Assembly: GCA_947378965.1 (NCBI GenBank)
Contig: CANCMG010000015.1
Location: 1 to 56,415 of the forward strand
Origin: Alcaligenaceae bacterium
GTDB taxonomy: Bacteria; Pseudomonadota; Gammaproteobacteria; Burkholderiales; Burkholderiaceae_B
Reading direction: 5' to 3'
DNA length: 56,415 bases
How positions within the stretch are numbered: position 1 is the first letter of the stretch; each line of letters opens with the position of its first letter. Of this stretch, positions 9,242 to 16,282 are shown piece by piece. The notes under the pieces are model-generated. The model did no database searches. It was not told the DNA's origin and was given only the letters and a program-made list of their open reading frames with translations. Position numbers and translations under genes: made by a program.

Positions 9242-10578
9242 GTTTGCACGCAAAGCTGTTACAACGTGCCGCAGCCAATCGCCCAATTCGTATTGGATTA
9301 ATCGGAGCTGGAAAATTCGGTTCGATGTATCTGTCGCAAATCCCTCGTACGCCTGGCGTGCATTTGGTCGGGATTGCGGATTTGTCTCCAACGGCTGCGC
9401 GCACCAATCTTGCGCGCGTTGGTTGGGAGCCAGAGCGCCTGAATGCCAAGTCGCTGGATGACGCCGCTAAAAACGGCACCACCTTTATCACTGAAGACTG
9501 GCAAGCCCTGGTGCGTCATCCTTCGATTGACGTAGTGGTTGAATGCACTGGCTCGCCGATGCATGCTGTTGACCATATTCTTGAGGCTTTCGCGTATAAA
9601 AAGCACGTAGTCAACGTTACCGTTGAGGCTGATGCATTTTGTGGCCCCTTACTGGGCTCGCGTGCCTTGGCCGCTGGCGTGGTCTATTCGCTTGCCTTTG
9701 GTGACCAGCCTGCCTTGATCTGTGATCTAGTTGACTGGGCGCGCACCTGCGGCTTTCCAGTAGTGGCCGCGGGTCGTGGTCACAAATGGTTGCCGCATTT
9801 TTCAGAGTCGACACCCGAGACCGTTTGGGGCTTTTATGGCTTGACCCCCGAGCAAGCCGAGCGGGGTGGCTTAAATCCCAAAATGTTCAATAGCTTTTTA
9901 GATGGCTCTAAGCCGTCGATTGAAAGCACGGCTGTTTCGAATGCGACCGGGTTAGGCGTGCCTTCCAATGGGTTGCTCTATCCGCCCGCCAGTGTTGAAG
10001 ATATCCCTTTTGTGACAAGACCCATCAGCGAAGGCGGCGTGCTTGAGCGTAAAGGCATGGTTGAAGTGATCTCTAGTCTTGAAAAAGACGGCCGCGTGAT
10101 TCCGTACGATATTCGAATGGGCGTTTGGGTAACAGTCGAAGCTGAGACTGATTACATCAAGAACTGTTTTGAAGAGTACAACGCTCACACCGATCCAACA
10201 GGGCGTTATTTCACGCTGTACAAGCGTTGGCACTTAATTGGGCTTGAGGTTGGCATGAGCGTTGCCAGCGTGGCCTTGCGCGGCGAGGCTACCGGTGTTG
10301 CCACCGGCTGGAACGCTGACGTGGTGGCCACTGCTAAACGCGACTTAAAGCCAGGCGATATGCTTGATGGTGAGGGTGGCTATACCGTATGGGGTAAATT
10401 GTTGCCCGCCTCAACTTCGAAGCGGATGGGTGGCTTGCCGCTTGGGATGGCGCACAATGTGAAGGTGTTGCGGGCTGTCGCAAAAGGGCAGAGCTTGTGT
10501 TGGGATGACGTGCAGATGGATCCCAACACCGCAGCCTTCAAGATCAGGCGCGAGATGGAATCGGCTTATACGTTTTGA
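9238..10578 (+). CDS. NAD(P)-dependent oxidoreductase with C-terminal SAF domain
   Basis: A 446-residue protein. The N-terminal Rossmann fold begins IRIGLIGAGKFGSMYLSQI and continues through VVVECTGSPMHAVDHI, as in homoserine-dehydrogenase-like and Gfo/Idh/MocA-like enzymes. The last about 90 residues (DLKPGDMLDGEGGYTVWGKL, VLRAVAKGQSLCWDDVQM) form an SAF domain like those of sialic acid synthase and altronate dehydratase, which bind sugar acids. Family relatives with this architecture take part in sugar-acid metabolism. The start overlaps the PhyH stop by ATGA, and the HIT gene follows after 17 bases, indicating a three-gene operon. The substrate is unknown. Confidence 0.8.
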   Translation: MSLHAKLLQRAAANRPIRIGLIGAGKFGSMYLSQIPRTPGVHLVGIADLSPTAARTNLARVGWEPERLNAKSLDDAAKNGTTFITEDWQALVRHPSIDVVVECTGSPMHAVDHILEAFAYKKHVVNVTVEADAFCGPLLGSRALAAGVVYSLAFGDQPALICDLVDWARTCGFPVVAAGRGHKWLPHFSESTPETVWGFYGLTPEQAERGGLNPKMFNSFLDGSKPSIESTAVSNATGLGVPSNGLLYPPASVEDIPFVTRPISEGGVLERKGMVEVISSLEKDGRVIPYDIRMGVWVTVEAETDYIKNCFEEYNAHTDPTGRYFTLYKRWHLIGLEVGMSVASVALRGEATGVATGWNADVVATAKRDLKPGDMLDGEGGYTVWGKLLPASTSKRMGGLPLGMAHNVKVLRAVAKGQSLCWDDVQMDPNTAAFKIRREMESAYTF

Positions 10579-10595
10579 ATCGTTGGTGATATTTC

Positions 10596-11039
10596 ATGAA
10601 TGAATCAACTAGTGAAACACGACAGCCTCCAGTTGAGTACGTCGTTGGTTGTTTATTTTGTGATGCACAAATCACCGATCGTGCGCGTATCGTTGAAGAA
10701 AACGAGTTTGCCTACGCGACGCGCGATGCGTATCCCGTGACATCTTTTCATACCTTGTTTATTCCAAAACGACACACTATTGATTATTTTGGTTTAACCG
10801 AGGCTGAGGCCGCTGCGATTCATGCGCTGATTCATTCGCAAAAAAAGATAATTGATGCGCTTGATCCGACCATTGGCGGCTACAACATTGGCATGAATTG
10901 CGGCGAAATCGCTGGGCAGTCTGTCTGGCATTGCCATGTGCATTTGATCCCAAGGCGCTTGGGTGATGCAGAGTTTCCGAAGGGGGGAGTCAGACACGTC
11001 ATCCCCTGGAAAGGGCGTTACGTCGATCCAAACAGTTGA
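10596..11039 (+). CDS. HIT-family nucleotide hydrolase/transferase
   Basis: A 147-residue histidine-triad protein. The triad reads WHCHVHLIP, with His112, His114 and His116. An N-terminal Cys pair (GCLFC) probably coordinates zinc, as in many bacterial HIT proteins. The central block PVTSFHTLFIPKRHTIDYF is also family-typical. HIT enzymes hydrolyse AMP- or nucleotide-linked phosphoramidates. It is the last gene of the PhyH/oxidoreductase group. The stop codon is followed at once by a perfect 14-base palindrome (11041-11054) with no T-run. Confidence 0.88.
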   Translation: MNESTSETRQPPVEYVVGCLFCDAQITDRARIVEENEFAYATRDAYPVTSFHTLFIPKRHTIDYFGLTEAEAAAIHALIHSQKKIIDALDPTIGGYNIGMNCGEIAGQSVWHCHVHLIPRRLGDAEFPKGGVRHVIPWKGRYVDPNS

Positions 11040-11183
11040 TCGACTGGCCAGTCGCGCCACATCCCCACCTCAACGACCGCAGCCTCGGTGGGGGCGCTCA
11101 CGGGTAATGTGGTGCACGGGCTTTGCCAGCAAGGTTTGTGGGTGGATGGCCGTTATATTGGTCGTTAATATCATTAAAAGTAA

Positions 11184-11222
11184 TATATAATTTACAAATA
11201 CTTGTTTAATGTAATTTATATA
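11184..11222. promoter_or_regulatory. AT-rich inverted repeat, candidate HipB operator
   Basis: The arms TATATAATTTACA (11184-11196) and TGTAATTTATATA (11210-11222) are inverted repeats with one mismatch, separated by 13 bases. The block lies just upstream of hipB (start 11237) in a strikingly AT-rich stretch from about 11165. Position and symmetry suggest an autoregulatory operator overlapping the hipBA promoter. This follows the general rule for XRE antitoxins; binding is not demonstrated. Confidence 0.6.
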
Positions 11223-11236
11223 TATCAATAAAGATA

Positions 11237-11551
11237 ATGAAAAATGACCCAACCTTATCTTTTATCGTTCGGCAGGCGCTCGAGAATCTTGGCTTGAACG
11301 TTCGAACGGCTAGGCTTCGCCGCGGCGAAACCGAAGAGATGGCGGCGCAACGTGCCGGCGTGTCGCGGCCGACGTGGCGGCGACTTGAGGCCGGTCACCC
11401 GTCTGTATCTGTTGGGTTAGCCTTTGAGGCTTTGCAGTTGTACGGCTTTAGCGAACAGCTGTTTTCTCTTGCTGACCCCGATCTAGATGCCGAAGGTCGC
11501 TCTAAAGAGGCAGCGCGTCGACCGTTGCGTGGACGCGCAATGAATGAGTGA
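11237..11551 (+). CDS. hipB: HipB-like XRE-family antitoxin/repressor
   Basis: A 104-residue protein with a helix-turn-helix of the XRE class (VRTARLRRGETEEMAAQRAGV followed by SRPTWRRLEAG), the DNA-binding antitoxin half of a type II HipBA module. The N-terminus starts at the ATG after the AT-rich operator region. The C-terminal tail is Arg/Ala-rich (EAARRPLRGRAMNE) and may be the flexible part that contacts the kinase. Its TGA overlaps the hipA start (GTGA), so the pair is translationally coupled. Antitoxin, kinase and an inverted repeat together make a complete module; autorepression is expected by analogy. Confidence 0.85.
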   Translation: MKNDPTLSFIVRQALENLGLNVRTARLRRGETEEMAAQRAGVSRPTWRRLEAGHPSVSVGLAFEALQLYGFSEQLFSLADPDLDAEGRSKEAARRPLRGRAMNE

Positions 11552-12903
11552 TCAGTCTCATGGCTAAAACGACCTCCTCGGCAAACTCCCCAAAAGTTCT
11601 CGAGCCAACACTTTTTGTTGGAATCGAAATTCGCGGTGTGAATCACTTCGTGGGAGAACTGCGGTGCGCGCAAAGTACGCAAGATTTCGTTGCGAGTTTT
11701 CAATACGCGCCAAGCTACTTATCGCTCGCTCAAAGTGGGCATGCTTTTGCTCTTGACCCGATCAATTTGCCATTGCGTACCGACCCATACAAAACAACTG
11801 GTCGGCATTCGATCTTAGGAGTTTTATTTGATGCGGCCCCCGACGCCTGGGGCCGCACCGTGATGGCGTTGGACGAAGGTGTTTCAAGCGTGAGTCTGAC
11901 CGAGGCAAGGGTATTGCTGAAGGGTAAAGGAGCAGGTGTTGGTGCTATTTTTTTCACTACACAGCCCTTTGAATCAGGCTTTGCCCTGCCTGTTTACCCA
12001 ACAAGTCGTCTGGATCAGGTGCCCGAGTTATATGAAATTGTTAGACGAATCGAAAATGGTCTGACACTTGATATGCACAGTCGAGCGTTATTGAAGAGTT
12101 CTTGGGATATTGGCGGCGCGAGACCGAAAGCGGTCGTGCAAGATGTAGATGGTGCTCAATGGATCGCAAAGTTCCCTCGAGGTATCGACACCTTTAGTCG
12201 TCAACGCGTCGAATGGGCGAATCTACAGATGGCGAAAGAGATAGGCGTGCAGGTGCCTGCTGCGCAATTGATCGAACTCGACGGAGACGACTGCGCTTTG
12301 TTAGTTAGACGTTTTGATCGGACAGTTCAGCCTGGTCACAATCAAGTCCTAGGGCGACAACACTACATCAGTGCGGCTTCGTTGATCAGCCCGCCCGCTG
12401 ACTTTGACAAATACAAAATGGATACGGCGTTTGGCGCCAGTTATTTTTCTTATGCACGCATTGCCGACGTTGTGCGACGTTTGAGTACCCATGCTGCGAG
12501 CGATTTGACCGAACTGTATGCACGTATGGTACTCAATGTACTAGTTCATAACACTGACGATCACTTAAAAAACACAGGCTTCTTGCTTGATGCGAGCAGT
12601 CAGTCGTATGGTCTGCGCTTGGCACCATTATTCGATGTCGTGACGCAAGAGGGTGGTTCGCTACACATGTTGCATTTAGGTCCGGGGGCAAATAAAACTC
12701 GGTCGTATCAATCAGGCCGCCTTGGCTCACTAGATAACGTATTGTCTGGAGCTAAAAGTTGTGCAATCAAATCTGCCGCTGCAAGTGCCATCATCGAGCG
12801 TGTACAAAGTGTCTTTGAGCGGCGACTTGAGTTTTATCAACAAGCGAAGATGCAACAGCAAGACATTGATTCGGTAGAGGCTTGCGTCATGCAGAGGGGT
12901 TAA
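11548..12903 (+). CDS. hipA: HipA-like serine/threonine kinase toxin
   Basis: A 451-residue HipA-family kinase. Family toxins phosphorylate aminoacyl-tRNA synthetases or other translation proteins and cause growth arrest. The P-loop-like block reads DIGGARPKA, the catalytic block HNTDDHLKN contains the Asp and Asn expected of the active site, and APLFDVV holds the metal-binding Asp. All are intact, so the kinase is probably active. The GTG at 11548 overlaps the antitoxin stop; an ATG four codons later (11560) is an alternative. It is slightly longer than E. coli HipA and lacks a separate HipS-like partner. An IS605-like relic lies just downstream. Confidence 0.87.
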   Translation: MISLMAKTTSSANSPKVLEPTLFVGIEIRGVNHFVGELRCAQSTQDFVASFQYAPSYLSLAQSGHAFALDPINLPLRTDPYKTTGRHSILGVLFDAAPDAWGRTVMALDEGVSSVSLTEARVLLKGKGAGVGAIFFTTQPFESGFALPVYPTSRLDQVPELYEIVRRIENGLTLDMHSRALLKSSWDIGGARPKAVVQDVDGAQWIAKFPRGIDTFSRQRVEWANLQMAKEIGVQVPAAQLIELDGDDCALLVRRFDRTVQPGHNQVLGRQHYISAASLISPPADFDKYKMDTAFGASYFSYARIADVVRRLSTHAASDLTELYARMVLNVLVHNTDDHLKNTGFLLDASSQSYGLRLAPLFDVVTQEGGSLHMLHLGPGANKTRSYQSGRLGSLDNVLSGAKSCAIKSAAASAIIERVQSVFERRLEFYQQAKMQQQDIDSVEACVMQRG

Positions 12904-12935
12904 CGTTTTCTAACTCCAGCAGTGAAACCTAGTTC

Positions 12936-12979
12936 CTGACATTTCCTAGCGCTAAAGGACGGGGCTTCTAAGCCTTAGG
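12936..12979 (-). mobile_element. Decayed IS200/IS605-type right-end segment
   Basis: The top strand reads CTGACATTTCC, then GCTAAAGGACGGGGCTTCTA. This matches in order the end segment at 56268-56335 (TTGACATCCTCCCC ... GCAAAGGACGGGGATTCCTA) but with the middle shortened. On the minus strand this is the region after a tnpB stop that normally encodes the omegaRNA scaffold and the right end. No transposase remains. It sits between convergent hipA and senA and could double as a terminator-like structure. Confidence 0.5.
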
Positions 12980-12988
12980 ATATTTGCA

Positions 12989-14161
12989 CTACAGCGCACA
13001 AGTTCTGAAACCTGAGTAGATGTCGCGACGCTCGGGGGTAAAAAAATTGCGGTACTGCACATGCCTTAACACTGAATGCGTGACGCGCGCGGCACCGCGT
13101 AAAACTTTGCGTGTACCAAACCAGGGGGCCGAATATTCGGCGTACGGGTGCACGACAAAGCCGTCAAACGGTTCAAACGTATCTTGCGTCCACTCCCAGA
13201 TTTCGCCCCAGTGAAAGTTTGGAATGGTGCGCGCGGCGCAATCCCACTCAGCTTCAGTGGGTAAGCGGCGCCGCGCCCAAGCGCAGTAGGCTTGGGCATC
13301 GTCCCAAGATAGATGAACGGCTGGCCCTTGCATGTTCATTGGCGCCCAAACGCCAAAGGTTTGAATATCGAAGCTCGAGCCAGCACGGCGAACGTATAGT
13401 GGCAAGCGATGCCCGGTGGCCGCGGTAAAGCCCATATATTGGGCCCAACAAACGGGCGCCATGTCGATTTCAAATGCTTTGAGTGCGACTGGGCGGGCGG
13501 CGAGTTCGTTATCAAAACAAAACTGGCCTGATGCAGAGCCTAGTGTCCAAACTTGAGCGGGCACACGTGTTGTTGTTTTGTGTGACCGAGGCTCGTTGGC
13601 TTTGGCTTTCGCATGAGTACCAGCATTGGGGTTAGCCTGATTTACGTGCTCGCTTACCCACATCAACTCAAAGGGTATTGCTAAAGCTTGCGCCATATAA
13701 GCACCCGCCTCAAGGTGCATGGCTTCGTGTTGTAACACCAGCCAGTAAAAATAAAGTGTCGAGCCGCTCTCTGCGTCAATCTGTAACAACGCGAGAGTTT
13801 GCTCCAGGGTCTGTTCAGCGTACTTTAGGCAAGTCTCGCGTGTTAGAAGTGCTTGATCCCAGCGCGTCACGTGTTGTACTTTAGCGCTGTCAAACCATTG
13901 GTCAGATGTGATGAGCAAAGACGTATTTTGAGGACGCCCGATTTGCCAATCCGTGCCCTCAGATCGATGCTTGTTGCGGCCGATCCAGTATTCTTGAAAC
14001 CAGGCGATGTGACCAAGCTCCCAAAGGGGGGGATTGAACTCCGGCTGATAGGGAATGTGTAGTCGATTGGCACGTTCATACGCTCGAAACGCGCTGAGCG
14101 TATGCGTACGCAGTTCTTGTAGTGCCGCGGTAAGCTCTTGCGCTTTAGCCTGACGCATCAA
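12989..14161 (-). CDS. senA: Selenoneine synthase SenA (EgtB-like: DinB-type plus FGE-sulfatase domains)
   Basis: A 390-residue two-domain non-heme iron enzyme of the EgtB family. The N-terminal DinB-like domain has the iron-ligand pattern: His51 (LGHIAWFQEYW) and His145/His149 followed by Glu151 (QHEAMHLE). The C-terminal FGE/SUMF1 domain contains LSWDDAQAYCAWARRRLPTE, EIWEWTQDTF and a terminal YSGFRTC. SenA joins selenium from a selenosugar to hercynine to make selenoneine; the assignment over ergothioneine EgtB rests on the adjacent senB and selD genes. A Lys/Ala/Asn-rich insertion (about residues 180-210) between the domains is unusual. The start lies only 15 bases from the divergent senB start. 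Hercynine would need EgtD, which is not in this window. Confidence 0.85.
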   Translation of the reverse strand: MMRQAKAQELTAALQELRTHTLSAFRAYERANRLHIPYQPEFNPPLWELGHIAWFQEYWIGRNKHRSEGTDWQIGRPQNTSLLITSDQWFDSAKVQHVTRWDQALLTRETCLKYAEQTLEQTLALLQIDAESGSTLYFYWLVLQHEAMHLEAGAYMAQALAIPFELMWVSEHVNQANPNAGTHAKAKANEPRSHKTTTRVPAQVWTLGSASGQFCFDNELAARPVALKAFEIDMAPVCWAQYMGFTAATGHRLPLYVRRAGSSFDIQTFGVWAPMNMQGPAVHLSWDDAQAYCAWARRRLPTEAEWDCAARTIPNFHWGEIWEWTQDTFEPFDGFVVHPYAEYSAPWFGTRKVLRGAARVTHSVLRHVQYRNFFTPERRDIYSGFRTCAL

Positions 14162-14176
14162 TTTTAGTGACCTTCA

Positions 14177-15154
14177 ATGTTTATAGCCGCTCAAACTCGC
14201 AAGCTCAATGTTGTCATTGTAAGTCCGGCGCTAGCGAGTACCAACAACGGCAATTGGCAGACCGCTAAGCGTTACTCCAACATGCTGTCAAAGAATTTTT
14301 CAGTACGAATCCTGCAAGAGTGGGATGGCGCTCAGACCGATGCCGTGTTGATTGCTTTGCATGCGCGTCGCAGCTACCAATCGATCAAGGCTTGGCATGC
14401 GGCGCGGGGCTCTAAAGGTTTGGTCGTGGTGCTCACCGGTACCGATCTCTATCGCGATATCAAGCAAGATCCACAGGCGCAGCAGTCGCTGCATTGGGCG
14501 GCGCGACTGGTGGTGCTGCAAGGGGCGGGTTTAGCCGAGCTGCCTGCTACGTTGCGCGACAAAGCGCAAGTGTTATTTCAATCAACGACCACGCGTCAGA
14601 CCTTGCCAAAAACTAAACGTCGTGTGCGAGCAGTGATGGTGGGCCATTTGCGTACTGAAAAATCCCCTCAAACTTTTTTTGAGGCGGCTGTCTTGTTAGC
14701 CAAACACAAGGACATTGAGCTGTGCCACATTGGAGGCGAACACGACCTCGCTTTAGCGCAACAGGCGCAGCAAACGGCGGTTCATTATCCCAATTATCAG
14801 TTTTTGGGTGCACGTAGTCATGAACAAACGCGACGATATATTCAGCGCTCGCACGTTTTGGTGCACGCCAGTGTGATGGAGGGGGGCGCCCATGTGATTA
14901 TGGAGGCCGTTTGCAGCGGTGTGCCAGTACTCGCCTCGCGGATTGCAGGCAATATTGGAATGCTAGGTGAAGACTATGCAGGATTTTTTACAGTCGGTGA
15001 CTCGCACGATCTAGCGAGCTTGCTATTGAAATTTAGAAATGAACCAGCGTTTGTGGCTCAATTACAAGCGCAGTGTGCGGCCCGTGCCACTTTATTTGAA
15101 CCCGCTCACGAATGTAGCGGATTGATTACAATCGTTCAAAACCTCTTGCCCTAG
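14177..15154 (+). CDS. senB: Selenosugar synthase SenB (GT-B glycosyltransferase-like)
   Basis: A 325-residue GT-B-fold protein. The N-terminal half has VVIVSPALASTNNGNWQTAKR and VVLTGTDLYRDI; the C-terminal nucleotide-sugar site reads EGGAHVIMEAVCSGVPVLAS, a GT4-like pattern. SenB makes a selenosugar from selenophosphate and a UDP-sugar, supplying SenA. The call depends strongly on its position between senA (divergent) and selD (8 bases downstream, same strand). No other in-frame Met exists near the N-terminus, which supports the start at 14177 and therefore the tiny divergent gap. Without context it would be called only a group 1 glycosyltransferase. Confidence 0.82.
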   Translation: MFIAAQTRKLNVVIVSPALASTNNGNWQTAKRYSNMLSKNFSVRILQEWDGAQTDAVLIALHARRSYQSIKAWHAARGSKGLVVVLTGTDLYRDIKQDPQAQQSLHWAARLVVLQGAGLAELPATLRDKAQVLFQSTTTRQTLPKTKRRVRAVMVGHLRTEKSPQTFFEAAVLLAKHKDIELCHIGGEHDLALAQQAQQTAVHYPNYQFLGARSHEQTRRYIQRSHVLVHASVMEGGAHVIMEAVCSGVPVLASRIAGNIGMLGEDYAGFFTVGDSHDLASLLLKFRNEPAFVAQLQAQCAARATLFEPAHECSGLITIVQNLLP

Positions 15155-15162
15155 GAACCTTC

Positions 15163-16212
15163 ATGGCTACTAATGAACCTCGTCTGACTTCGCTCTCACA
15201 TGGCGGCGGCTGTGGCTGCAAGATCGCGCCTGCAGTGTTGTCTGAAATTTTAAAAGGCACGTTGCAGATGCCGATTCCGAAAGAGTTGATGGTAGGAATC
15301 GCCACTGCAGATGATGCGGCCGTGTACAAAATCAACGATGAACAAGCGTTGATTGCAACGACCGATTTTTTTATGCCCATCGTTGACGACCCGTATGACT
15401 TTGGTCGTATCGCAGCCACCAATGCCATTAGCGATGTCTACGCCATGGGCGGTAAGCCGATTTTGGCGCTTGCCTTGGTTGGCATGCCGATCAATGTCCT
15501 ATCCACCGATACCATCGGAAAAATCCTAGCTGGCGGTGCCTCTGTGTGTAACACCGCAGGGATCCCGATCGCAGGTGGTCACACGATTGATTCAGTCGAG
15601 CCAATTTACGGCTTGGTGGTGTTGGGCTTGATTCATCCTGATCGCGTCAAGCGCAATGATGGTGCGCGTAAGGGTGACGTAATGGTGCTGGGCAAACCTA
15701 TCGGTGTCGGAATTTTATCGGCCGCGCTCAAAAAAGAAGCGTTAGATGCAACGGGTTATGAATCGATGCTTTCTAATGCAACAAAGCTCAACACCCCTGG
15801 TCCTGAGCTTGCTGAGCTGTCGGGCGTGCACGCCTTGACCGACGTAACTGGCTTTGGTCTGGCTGGCCATGCGCTAGAGATTGCGCGTGGCGCAAAGTTA
15901 AGCGCGCATATCAAGTGGGCAGATGTCCCCTTGCTGCCTAACGTATCGGCTCTGATTAAAGCTGGGATGGTGACCGGTGCCTCGGCCCGTAATTGGGATG
16001 GCTATGGCAAAGAGATCAAGCTTGCCGCTGGACTGCCTGCTGATTGCCAAACCTTGTTGTCTGACCCCCAAACCAGTGGTGGGTTGTTGGTCTGCTGCTC
16101 GCCCGAAACAGTGCCTGAAGTGTTGGCGGTGTTTGGCCGACACGGGTTTAATGATGCGGCCGTGATTGGCAGCATTGGCGAGGCGCAAACAACGCGTCTG
16201 TTGATCGAGTAA
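15163..16212 (+). CDS. selD: Selenide, water dikinase SelD/SenC
   Basis: A 349-residue enzyme converting selenide and ATP to selenophosphate. The catalytic N-terminus SHGGGCGCK provides Cys17 and Lys20 at the positions used in E. coli SelD; Cys, not selenocysteine, is encoded. Other family blocks are DFFMPIVDDPYDFGRIAATNAISDVYAMGG (metal and ATP binding), GGHTIDSVEPIYGL and LTDVTGFGLAGHALE. It follows senB by 8 bases and serves as SenC in the selenoneine pathway. No selA, selB or tRNA-Sec is in the window, so whether it also feeds selenoprotein or selenouridine synthesis is unknown. Its stop codon overlaps a downstream ATG (TAATG). Confidence 0.93.
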   Translation: MATNEPRLTSLSHGGGCGCKIAPAVLSEILKGTLQMPIPKELMVGIATADDAAVYKINDEQALIATTDFFMPIVDDPYDFGRIAATNAISDVYAMGGKPILALALVGMPINVLSTDTIGKILAGGASVCNTAGIPIAGGHTIDSVEPIYGLVVLGLIHPDRVKRNDGARKGDVMVLGKPIGVGILSAALKKEALDATGYESMLSNATKLNTPGPELAELSGVHALTDVTGFGLAGHALEIARGAKLSAHIKWADVPLLPNVSALIKAGMVTGASARNWDGYGKEIKLAAGLPADCQTLLSDPQTSGGLLVCCSPETVPEVLAVFGRHGFNDAAVIGSIGEAQTTRLLIE

Positions 16213-16247
16213 TGCCTAAGCTTGACGCTTGGTTTAGCTCGCAATAA
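16212..16247 (+). other. Possible 11-codon coupling ORF (MPKLDAWFSSQ)
   Basis: An 11-codon frame starts inside the selD stop (TAATG at 16210-16214) and ends inside a TAATG that forms the first possible start of the transporter gene (16247). Its start region (ATGCCTAAGCTTGACGCTTG) is an imperfect copy of that at 16283 (ATGTCCAAGCTTGGCGCTTC). It may act as a translational relay, or be the remnant of a duplicated gene start. There is no evidence of an expressed peptide. Confidence 0.3.
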
Positions 16248-16282
16248 TGACCCCCGTCGAGTCCTCTGTGGCACGGTGGCTG

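Noticed and set aside
11041-11054. Terminator after the HIT gene
   Set aside because: The 14-base palindrome has no loop and no T-run, so it is not a convincing intrinsic terminator.
12989-14161. Ergothioneine synthase EgtB
   Set aside because: The same fold, but the adjacent SenB-like and SelD genes fit selenoneine synthesis better; no egtD or egtC nearby.
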